Origin: SVQP01 sp045594445
GTDB lineage: Bacteria > Bacillota > Clostridia > Oscillospirales > CAG-272
NCBI GenBank assembly: GCA_045594445.1
Contig: JAZNYL010000064.1
Span: 1-10,603, forward strand
Reading direction: 5' to 3'
DNA: 10,603 nucleotides
A program made the translations under genes and the position numbers. Within the stretch, counting starts at the first letter, position 1. Each line of letters begins with the position of its first letter. Positions 1 to 5,303 of this stretch are shown piece by piece. Below the pieces are notes generated by a model, which was given only the letters and a program-made list of their open reading frames with translations, did no database searches and was not told where the DNA came from.

Positions 1-913
1 TATAGAACGCGGACTCCACCGTGTTGGCAAAGCCGTGCGCGGCGGTGGAAACGTCGCCAAGCGAATTGATCATGGACGCGAACACCACATAGCCAAGCGA
101 GGTGGCAAATCTTTGCGCCATATTGGGCATGGCCACCTTCAAGCAGGGGCGCAGGATCTCGCGATCGGGCCAAAGTCTTTGCCCGCGCGGGGAGACCAGC
201 GGATGTCTCCACACGGCTATCGTGATCACAATACCGCCCACCACGAACGAAACGGCACTTGCAAGCGCTGCGCCTATTACCTCAAGACCCGCACCGGGGA
301 TAGTCAGCGGCAGCGAAGCCCCCGAAAACCAGGGTAACTCGACGGTTCTTGTAGGGTAGATCAGGAAAAAGTTGAGCACGACGTTGATGATATTGACCAC
401 AATCCCCGCCTTCATGGGCGTTTTGGTATCCCCCGCCCCGCGCAGCACCGCACCGAAAATGATGGACGCCGCGCGGAACAGCATGGGCGTATACAAGATG
501 AAGAAATAAATCGCGGCCGTGTCGCGGATATCGGGGTCAACCTGCATGATCGCAGGCACGAAGGGCGAGAGCGCGAGCGTGAGCGCCGTGAACAAAATAC
601 CCGAGACAAGCACGATCAGCACCGCCTGCGACGAGGCGCGGCGGCACATATCCTTATCTCCCGCGCCCATTGAGCGCGCAATATAGGACAAAAAGCCTAC
701 GCCGAGTGCCGAGAGCGAGCTGCCGACCAGCCAGCCAACCGTGCTGGTGGCGCCTACCGCGGCAGACGCCTGCGTGCCTAGCGAGCCAACCATGGCGGTA
801 TCCACGTACTGCACCGCCGTGTGCATCAGCTGCTCAAGCATGGTGGGCAAGGCCAGCGCGACCACGGTTGGCAACAGCCCCCACTGTATATTTCTGAAAA
901 ATCCTTTTTTCAT
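1..913 (-). CDS. MATE family efflux transporter (N-terminal part, C-terminus beyond window)
   Basis: Reading leftwards from the ATG at 913-911 gives 304 codons without a stop; the gene runs off the window start. The product is a polytopic inner-membrane protein of the multidrug and toxin extrusion (MATE) family, which exports cationic drugs or metabolites by Na+ or H+ antiport. Seen: a membrane segment with the ALPTMLEQLM stretch at residues 21-30, the MATE-typical VDTAMVGSLG at 37-46, the conserved LRGAGDTKTPM loop at 157-167, GAALASAVS at 214-222, and the AMPNMAQRF start of the second half at 261-269. A full MATE is about 440-460 residues, so roughly two thirds is present. The start is supported by GGAGAG (918-923) four bases upstream. 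It is divergent from the GH4 gene with no shared function evident. Substrate cannot be inferred. Family assignment is confident. Confidence 0.93.
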   Translation of the reverse strand, partial: MKKGFFRNIQWGLLPTVVALALPTMLEQLMHTAVQYVDTAMVGSLGTQASAAVGATSTVGWLVGSSLSALGVGFLSYIARSMGAGDKDMCRRASSQAVLIVLVSGILFTALTLALSPFVPAIMQVDPDIRDTAAIYFFILYTPMLFRAASIIFGAVLRGAGDTKTPMKAGIVVNIINVVLNFFLIYPTRTVELPWFSGASLPLTIPGAGLEVIGAALASAVSFVVGGIVITIAVWRHPLVSPRGQRLWPDREILRPCLKVAMPNMAQRFATSLGYVVFASMINSLGDVSTAAHGFANTVESAFY

Positions 914-941
914 ATATCTCTCCAAAATTCAATCTGCTCCC

Positions 942-970
942 ATTATAGCACAATTTTACCAAAGAGGAAA
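942..970 (-). promoter_or_regulatory. Promoter for the MATE gene (extended -10)
   Basis: On the minus strand a perfect TATAAT lies at 947-942, preceded by TGC, which makes an extended -10 element. The matching -35 position (970-965) reads TTTCCT and is weak, so the promoter would depend on the extended -10. It lies about 29 bases from the start codon and about 65 bases from the rightward GH4 promoter. Confidence 0.65.
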
Positions 971-1010
971 GAGCCCGCCGCAAAAAAATGAAAAATATCC
1001 CTGCAACCTA

Positions 1011-1039
1011 TTGATTTTTGAAGTCAAAAAAAGTATAAT
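1011..1039 (+). promoter_or_regulatory. Promoter for the GH4 gene
   Basis: TTGATT (1011-1016) and a perfect TATAAT (1034-1039) are separated by exactly 17 bases, a near-consensus sigma-A-type promoter. Transcription would start near 1046, leaving a leader of about 40 bases before the ATG at 1085. The spacer contains a perfect dyad (listed separately). Confidence 0.8.
1015..1030. promoter_or_regulatory. Inverted repeat inside the GH4 promoter, possible operator
   Basis: TTTTTGA (1015-1021) and its exact reverse complement TCAAAAA (1024-1030) are separated by AG. The dyad overlaps the last two bases of the -35 and fills most of the spacer, where a bound repressor would block RNA polymerase. 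Binding by a regulator is inference; the AT-rich makeup makes a chance dyad possible. Confidence 0.4.
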
Positions 1040-1044
1040 GAAAG

Positions 1045-1070
1045 TATCCAAATAAGCAATCCAAATATGC
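1045..1070 (+). repeat. 13-bp direct repeat at the GH4 transcription start
   Basis: Two adjacent 13-base units, TATCCAAATAAGC (1045-1057) and AATCCAAATATGC (1058-1070), match at 11 of 13 positions. They begin at the expected transcription start and end directly before the ribosome binding site. They could be a regulator site or a leader RNA element; no known motif was recognised. Confidence 0.5.
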
Positions 1071-1077
1071 AAAGGAG
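1071..1077 (+). promoter_or_regulatory. Ribosome binding site fixing the GH4 start
   Basis: AAAGGAG lies seven bases before the ATG at 1085 and supports that start over the in-frame ATG at 1067, which lies upstream of this site and has no ribosome binding site of its own. The protein from 1085 opens directly with the dinucleotide-binding strand, as the family expects. Confidence 0.85.
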
Positions 1078-1084
1078 ACACGCT

Positions 1085-2407
1085 ATGGCAAAAATTACTT
1101 TCATGGGTGCGGGCAGCACCGTTTTTGCAAAAAACGTACTGGGTGATGCAATGCTGACCCCCTGTCTGCACGACGCCGAGATCGCGCTTTACGACATTGA
1201 CGCTGACAGACTTGACGAATCCTATCTGATGATCACCAAGCTCAATGAGAACATCAACGAGAATCGCGCAACGATTAACAAGTATCTGGGCGTGGAAAAC
1301 CGCAAGGACGCGCTGCGCGGCGCTGATTTCGTGGTTGACGCGATCCAGGTTGGTCTGTACGATCCCTGCACCATCATCGACTTCGAGATCCCCAAGAAGT
1401 ACGGTCTGCGCCAGACCATTGGCGACACCTTGGGCATTGGCGGTATTTTCCGCGCGCTGCGTACCATCGTCGTCCTCAAGGAATTCGCTGCCGACATGGA
1501 AGAGGTTTGCCCCGATGCGTGGTTCCTCAACTACACCAACCCCATGGCAATGCTGGCGGGCTACATGCAGAGATACACCAAGATCAAGACGGTCGGCCTT
1601 TGCCACAGCGTTCAGGTTTGCTCCGAGGGCCTTTTGCACAGACTTGGCATGCAGGACAAGCTGGAGGGCAGACGCGAGAAGATCGCGGGCATCAACCACA
1701 TGGCATGGCTGCTTGAGATCGAGGACAAGGACGGCAACGACCTCTATCCCGAGATCAAGAAGAGAGCCAAGGAAAAGAATGCAAACGAAAAGCATGACGA
1801 CATGGTTCGCTTTGACTACATTGACAAGCTGGGCTACTACTGCACCGAATCCAGCGAGCACAATGCAGAATACAACTACCTTTACATTAAGGAAAACCGT
1901 CCCGAGCTGATTGAGAAGTTCAACATCCCGCTGGACGAATATCCCAGACGTTGCGTCGACCAGATCGCAAACTGGAAGCGTCAGAAGGAAGAGCTGATGG
2001 CAGGCGGCGAGATTTCGCACACTCGTTCCCGCGAGTACGCTTCTCACATTATGGAAGCAATTCTGACCGACGTGCCTTACCGCATTGGCGGTAACGTGCT
2101 CAACAACGGCCTGATTCCCAACCTGCCCGCCGAGGCTTGCGTTGAGGTTTCCTGCATGGTTGACCGCACGGGCGTACATCCCACCTACGCAGGTCCTCTG
2201 CCGCTGCAGTTGGCTGCTATGAACATGACCAACATCAACGTTCAGTTGCTGACCATTGAAGCGGCTGTGACCGGTAAGATGGAGCACGTTTATCAGGCAG
2301 CAATGCTGGATCCCCACACGGGCAGCCAGCTCTCTACCGACGAGATTGTTGCTATGTGTGACGAGCTGCGTGCTGCACACGAGGCTGCGGGATATCCCAT
2401 TTTCTAA
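1085..2407 (+). CDS. melA: Alpha-galactosidase, glycoside hydrolase family 4 (MelA-like)
   Basis: The 440-residue product is the usual length for GH4. These cytoplasmic enzymes hydrolyse alpha-glycosides by an NAD+- and Mn2+-dependent oxidation/elimination route. Seen: the Rossmann nucleotide-binding start ITFMGAGS (4-11), the NYTNPMA loop (149-155), the metal-site Cys in LCHSVQ (C173 with H174) and the second metal-site His in GINHMAW (H205). In GH4, CHSVQ is typical of alpha-galactosidase MelA, whereas alpha-glucosidases have CD at this place. Likely substrates are melibiose, raffinose-type sugars or their hydrolysis products. The gene has its own strong promoter and terminator, and no sugar transporter or regulator adjoins it. 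Lysine is mostly AAG and the codon choice looks tuned for high expression. GH4 membership is very likely; galactoside preference is likely, though a related alpha-glucuronidase or galacturonidase activity cannot be excluded. Confidence 0.93.
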   Translation: MAKITFMGAGSTVFAKNVLGDAMLTPCLHDAEIALYDIDADRLDESYLMITKLNENINENRATINKYLGVENRKDALRGADFVVDAIQVGLYDPCTIIDFEIPKKYGLRQTIGDTLGIGGIFRALRTIVVLKEFAADMEEVCPDAWFLNYTNPMAMLAGYMQRYTKIKTVGLCHSVQVCSEGLLHRLGMQDKLEGRREKIAGINHMAWLLEIEDKDGNDLYPEIKKRAKEKNANEKHDDMVRFDYIDKLGYYCTESSEHNAEYNYLYIKENRPELIEKFNIPLDEYPRRCVDQIANWKRQKEELMAGGEISHTRSREYASHIMEAILTDVPYRIGGNVLNNGLIPNLPAEACVEVSCMVDRTGVHPTYAGPLPLQLAAMNMTNINVQLLTIEAAVTGKMEHVYQAAMLDPHTGSQLSTDEIVAMCDELRAAHEAAGYPIF

Positions 2408-2421
2408 AATCAAATCCAACC

Positions 2422-2453
2422 AAAAAGCCCACGCTTGTGCGTGGGCTTTTTTT
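2422..2453 (+). terminator. Rho-independent terminator of the GH4 gene
   Basis: A perfect stem, AAAAAGCCCACGC (2422-2434) with its complement beginning at 2439, closes a TTGT loop and runs into seven Ts. It starts 14 bases after the stop codon. The A-tract on the left arm could allow activity in the other direction too. Confidence 0.93.
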
Positions 2454-2475
2454 GCAAAAACTCTCAACCACGCGC

Positions 2476-2888
2476 CACCCAAACGGACCACTTCCACCGG
2501 ACGAAAGTTTGGATCGAGCCTTTTCAAAGGCTCGCGCGGGTGGAGGGCGCGAAGCCCTCCTCGCCTCCTCAGAGGCGAAAAATCATACTCGCCATTTCTT
2601 TGGTTCTTTCTTTGTGGCTGCTTGCTCAAAGAAAGAACGGAGCGGTTTTTCGCAATGTTACGCGTCCTAATTCATTCCGTACTTTTTCTTGGCTATGTAG
2701 CCGCAAGAAAGAAGCACATATTTGCTCCGCAAATTAAAGAACGGCGGATATCGGGGCGCTGCCCCGAACCCCGCCGCCTTTTGAAAAAGGCGGACGAAAA
2801 CTTTCATCCTGTGGGAGTGGACCATTGGGGTGACGGTGACCCAAACTTCATCCTGTGGGAGGGGACCGTTGGGGTGACGGTGGCCCGA
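2476..2888. repeat. Modular head-to-head inverted repeat filling the intergenic region
   Basis: No gene is seen in the 540 bases between 2408 and 2947. The stretch holds two imperfect inverted copies of one module series. Left arm, plus strand: a CACCC...GAAAGTTT block (2477-2510), hairpin GAGCCTTT/AAAGGCTC (2516-2533), hairpin GGAGGGC/GCCCTCC (2542-2560), hairpin TCGCCTC/GAGGCGA (2561-2578), and a long hairpin (2603-2638). Right arm, read on the minus strand from 2888: two tandem copies of the CACCC...GAAAGTTT block, hairpin CCGCCTTTT/AAAAGGCGG (2793-2774), hairpin TCGGGGC/GCCCCGA (2767-2751), and a TTCTTTCTTG...CAAGAAA module (about 2716-2685). The order is conserved and the stem sequences vary with pairing kept. 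This resembles dispersed non-coding repeats of gut Clostridia; function unknown. Confidence 0.75.
2603..2638. repeat. Perfect 12-bp hairpin within the modular repeat
   Basis: GTTCTTTCTTTG (2603-2614) pairs exactly with CAAAGAAAGAAC (2627-2638) around a 12-base loop. A degenerate version with the same outline lies in the opposite arm (about 2685-2716), where GGCTA/TAGCC forms the inner stem. No T-tract follows, so it is not a classical terminator. Confidence 0.8.
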
Positions 2889-2900
2889 ACTTTGTCCTAC
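2798..2900. repeat. Tandem repeat, two and a bit copies of about 45 bp
   Basis: Unit one (2798-2842) and unit two (2843-2886) share the CATCCTGTGGGAG block and the TTGGGGTGACGGTG block, with only a few substitutions and one indel; a partial third unit (2887-2900) keeps AACTTTGTCCT. The unit is the inverted counterpart of the single block at 2477-2510. Confidence 0.85.
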
Positions 2901-2909
2901 GTAAGGCAT

Positions 2910-2937
2910 AAAGCCCGCGCTTATGCGCGGGCTTTTT
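2910..2937. terminator. Bidirectional-type terminator downstream of the membrane-protein pair
   Basis: Stem AAAGCCCGCGC (2910-2920), loop TTAT, then GCGCGGGCTTT (2925-2935). On the minus strand it lies ten bases after the stop of the gene ending at 2948 and is followed by TTTAT; on the plus strand it runs into TTTTTCTTTATTT. Stem and loop closely resemble the terminator at 2422-2453. Confidence 0.8.
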
Positions 2938-2947
2938 CTTTATTTCG

Positions 2948-3595
2948 TTACACGTACAAGCTTTCGGTGATATCCTCGGGCGTTTTTTTCGTCTCTCTGT
3001 ACGCCGGCTGCAGGGGCAAAAAGCTTGCAATCAGCATGGTAAGCGGATGTACGCTCAATACAATCGTTGCCACAAATACCACAATATTGACCGTGGGCGG
3101 ATAGAACTCTCTGAACGCCTTCCAAATGCAAATATACATAAATACCGAGAACGCCATGGTCAAAACCGTTTGCAGCGTGGACAGCAGCACAGGACCAAGT
3201 ATGGGAACGATCAGCTGCACAATGCCGCTCATACCGGACAGTACCACGTAAACTACGTAATATCCAATGTGTGCAAACAGCAAAATCTTTGCCCAGGGCT
3301 TTACGTCCTTGCCCTGTCTCTCATCACATCTCTCGGCCACTCTGCCCAAAGCATAGCTCTGCGCGATCGGGATCCATGCAAGCCACGGACGCTCAATATA
3401 CAGCTTTTGCGACATACGCATGACAGCAAGCGCCTGCAATACGTAAGTCACGAGCGCAGTCAACAATCCAATCACCAAGGCAATCAGTCCGACAACGATC
3501 ATCACGATCGCCACCGTGGCCATTTGCTCGTCGCTCACCGTGCTCTGTGCACCAAAGGCCTCCATCATTTGTTGCATCAATTCTTCATTCGTCAT
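2948..3595 (-). CDS. Membrane protein of unknown function, RxWLAWIP family (paralogue 2)
   Basis: The 215-residue product was not recognised as a named family. It has a polar N-terminus (1-26) and hydrophobic segments near 27-58, 103-120, 124-156 and 169-194. After the first segment comes the cytoplasmic-looking motif MRMSQKLYIERPWLAWIP (59-76), then a charged loop with KPW (99-101), and later AFREFYPPT (160-168). The C-terminus is short and charged. These blocks match the upstream neighbour at the same relative positions, so the two are tandem duplicates. AAGAGG (3602-3607), six bases upstream, supports the start. The 24-base gap to the upstream gene indicates an operon. Membrane location is confident; function is unknown, and an envelope role is only a guess. 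Confidence 0.85.
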   Translation of the reverse strand: MTNEELMQQMMEAFGAQSTVSDEQMATVAIVMIVVGLIALVIGLLTALVTYVLQALAVMRMSQKLYIERPWLAWIPIAQSYALGRVAERCDERQGKDVKPWAKILLFAHIGYYVVYVVLSGMSGIVQLIVPILGPVLLSTLQTVLTMAFSVFMYICIWKAFREFYPPTVNIVVFVATIVLSVHPLTMLIASFLPLQPAYRETKKTPEDITESLYV

Positions 3596-3619
3596 AAATT
3601 ACCTCTTCTTTCAAAAATC

Positions 3620-4366
3620 TCACTCTGCCTCCACAACAGCGACAACCGACTCATCCTGCACGTCGGGTGTCTGCGCGGGGCGCAGCTTGAAGAAAGACAT
3701 AGCAAACAGGAAAATTCCCTCAAACCAAATCGTAACAGCCGAGCAGACCGCCATCACGATACCGCCGGTCTTGCCCAAGAATTCCTTGAAAATCAGGTAC
3801 AGGCAATACGTATTCACAACCAGCAGAATCAACGAAGCACTCTCCAGCACCAGATTGATTATCACGGACAACATAGGCAACACCGAGAGCACGATGCTGA
3901 CGGCAAGCTGCACAATAGGCTGGCCAATGGTTGTGCCCAGCGTCACAAACAGCAGAATCAAGCCCCATTTCCAAGGCTTTTTGCCATTACGCATCTGGCT
4001 CTTTTCGGCGCACGCACCCAGCAAATAGTATTTTACATAAGGAATCCACGCCATCCAGCTACGCTTGACCTCCAGCTTTTTGGCCAAGCGCATAAGGCCG
4101 ATAGAATGAAATATATACAAAACCAGCACAGCGATTGCCGCAAGGATGCCCACTATCACTGTAATGATCGCCGTTGCAACCGCGCCGATCAGGCCAACCA
4201 TCCACGTCATCGCGTTGCCAAGCAGCCCTACAATCAAGGTAAACAGAGCCACAATCAATTCAACCGAAAAATTGGTGATCAAATCACTCAGCACGTCCAT
4301 CAGCCCCGTTTCGATCAGCCATTCAATGATCGTTTCAATTCCGGTAAAGGTAAATTCGAATTCCAT
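3620..4366 (-). CDS. Membrane protein of unknown function, RxWMAWIP family (paralogue 1)
   Basis: The 248-residue product was not recognised as a named family. It has an amphipathic N-terminal stretch (8-34), a long hydrophobic region (about 36-90), then the motif LMRLAKKLEVKRSWMAWIP (91-109), YYLLGACAEK (113-122), KKPW (129-132), further hydrophobic segments (134-190), IFKEFLGKT (192-200), a last span (203-225) and an acidic tail. The second half aligns block by block with the following gene (MR..KL...R.W.AWIP, KPW, F.EF...T, final span and L.PA), so the pair arose by duplication; this copy has an extra N-terminal hydrophobic part. AAAGG (4379-4383) is a somewhat distant ribosome binding site at 12 bases. 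A near-consensus promoter at 4416-4444 drives it. Function unknown. Confidence 0.85.
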   Translation of the reverse strand: MEFEFTFTGIETIIEWLIETGLMDVLSDLITNFSVELIVALFTLIVGLLGNAMTWMVGLIGAVATAIITVIVGILAAIAVLVLYIFHSIGLMRLAKKLEVKRSWMAWIPYVKYYLLGACAEKSQMRNGKKPWKWGLILLFVTLGTTIGQPIVQLAVSIVLSVLPMLSVIINLVLESASLILLVVNTYCLYLIFKEFLGKTGGIVMAVCSAVTIWFEGIFLFAMSFFKLRPAQTPDVQDESVVAVVEAE

Positions 4367-4415
4367 TCAGACAGTCGTCCTTTCTCGTCGGTTTTGGCAT
4401 ATAGCGGATGAGTTC

Positions 4416-4444
4416 ATTATAGCATCCCTCTCCCCCTTTGTCAA
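4416..4444 (-). promoter_or_regulatory. Strong promoter of the two-gene membrane-protein operon
   Basis: On the minus strand, a perfect TTGACA (4444-4439) and a perfect TATAAT (4421-4416) lie 17 bases apart, with TGC before the -10 as an extended element. This is the closest match to sigma-A consensus in the window and predicts high, largely activator-independent transcription. Confidence 0.88.
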
Positions 4445-4467
4445 GCAAAAACTTTACACCTTGGCTA

Positions 4468-4496
4468 TTGCAAGAAGCCGCAAGCTGTGATATAAT
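4468..4496 (+). promoter_or_regulatory. Promoter of the PlsY-like/methyltransferase/hydrolase operon
   Basis: TTGCAA (4468-4473) and TATAAT (4491-4496) are 17 bases apart and TGA precedes the -10 (extended element). The start would be near 4503, leaving a leader of about 40 bases. It is back to back with the minus-strand promoter at 4416-4444, with 23 bases between the two -35 boxes. Confidence 0.85.
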
Positions 4497-4541
4497 AGAA
4501 ATAAGTATAGGGTTTTTACCCCGGAAAAGAGAGTTTTTTCT

Positions 4542-5303
4542 ATGTTTTTGGATTATTTGAGTCATATTATCCCCGGCCTGCCGCAGCTCTTTATTGCGCT
4601 GGGACTTGCCGAGGTGCACGTCATTGAAGGCGTGGATACCTTCCACCCGATCAACGCAGGCGCGCAGGCACTCTACCTTGCTTGTCTGCTTTTGGGCTTT
4701 GCCATCCTGCCCTACCTGATCGGCTCTGTGCAGATCCCCCGCCTTTACTGCCGCCGCGTCAAAAATCTTGACCTTTGCAAGCTTGGCTCTCTGCAGGGCG
4801 AGATCGGTGACGTTTGGAGATACGTAGGCAAATGGCACGGTGTCGCAACCCTTGCACTTGAGCTTGGCAAGGTTGTCTTTTGCATGGCGCTGGGCTTTAT
4901 GTGCCGCGGCGCGGACGGTGCGGCCATTGCTGCATTCTTCTGCGTGCTGGGTGAGATCATGCCGATCTGGAACAAAATGCGCGGCACGCGCGGCTTTGAG
5001 ACCGCCGCGCTCTGCGCCCTTGTGCTCTCTCCGCTTGTGTTTGCCATCCTGCTTTTGATTTTCGTCATCGTGCTCGTGGGTATGCGTTTCCGCACCGCGG
5101 CGCGCATCTTCCCCACGCTGCTCTATCCCCTGATCGCATCCGCGTTTTTGATGAGACCTAACCCCACCGCTGTGCTGCTCTCGGTTGGCGTGGTGGTTCT
5201 GATGATGATCTCGCATTGGAAGAATATCCGCGCAATGATGGACCGCGAGGAGCCCAGACTCGACTCCCTTTTCAAAAAGAAGCAAAAGGAGGAGGACGCA
5301 TGA
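4542..5303 (+). CDS. Divergent PlsY-like membrane protein (altered glycerol-3-phosphate acyltransferase fold)
   Basis: The 253-residue polytopic protein aligns with PlsY, which transfers acyl from acyl-phosphate to glycerol-3-phosphate. PlsY motif 1 (GSGNxGATNxxRxxGK) corresponds to GSLQGEIGDVWRYVGK at 82-97: the GS, R and GK are kept, but GN, the GAT core and N are replaced. The GHxxPxxxxFKGGKGVAT motif corresponds to residues 137-152: P141 and the basic R147/R150 with G148/G151 are kept, while the His becomes E138 and the final A becomes E. It also has about 40 extra N-terminal residues and a charged C-terminal tail (227-253). The changes argue for a different substrate or loss of acyltransferase activity. 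The ribosome binding region (GGAAAAGAGAG) is weak. It is first in an operon and overlaps the methyltransferase by four bases. Similarity is by eye, so the family call is moderately sure. Confidence 0.65.
   Translation: MFLDYLSHIIPGLPQLFIALGLAEVHVIEGVDTFHPINAGAQALYLACLLLGFAILPYLIGSVQIPRLYCRRVKNLDLCKLGSLQGEIGDVWRYVGKWHGVATLALELGKVVFCMALGFMCRGADGAAIAAFFCVLGEIMPIWNKMRGTRGFETAALCALVLSPLVFAILLLIFVIVLVGMRFRTAARIFPTLLYPLIASAFLMRPNPTAVLLSVGVVVLMMISHWKNIRAMMDREEPRLDSLFKKKQKEEDA
5285..5294 (+). promoter_or_regulatory. Ribosome binding site fixing the methyltransferase start
   Basis: An AAAGGAGGAG run just before the ATG at 5300 is a near-perfect Shine-Dalgarno sequence inside the end of the previous gene. 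It argues against an in-frame upstream ATG at 5216, which would overlap the previous gene by nearly 90 bases and has no such site. Confidence 0.85.

Noticed and set aside
1067..1084. Upstream ATG giving an extra MQRRHA on the GH4 enzyme
   Set aside because: The ATG lies before the AAAGGAG site, which is ideally placed for the ATG at 1085; GH4 proteins start directly with the nucleotide-binding strand.
956..2629. Minus-strand open frame of 557 codons
   Set aside because: It lies antisense to the clear GH4 gene, lacks domain-like sequence and continues through two terminator/repeat elements; it results from the codon bias of the real gene.
2476..2888. CRISPR array or insertion sequence
   Set aside because: Tandem units are only two and a bit, without spacers of constant size, and no transposase frame is present; the structure is hairpin modules in inverted arrangement.
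2346..3104. Overlapping plus and minus open frames across the intergenic repeat
   Set aside because: They consist of translated hairpin repeats, overlap the GH4 end and terminators, and have no ribosome binding site or recognisable composition.
3047..4411. Plus-strand open frame of 454 codons
   Set aside because: It covers both minus-strand membrane-protein genes in antisense and is His/Gln/Asn/Arg-rich without motifs; no ribosome site was seen.
5216..5299. Upstream ATG extending the methyltransferase
   Set aside because: It would overlap the PlsY-like gene deeply, has no ribosome site, and a very strong site precedes the ATG at 5300.
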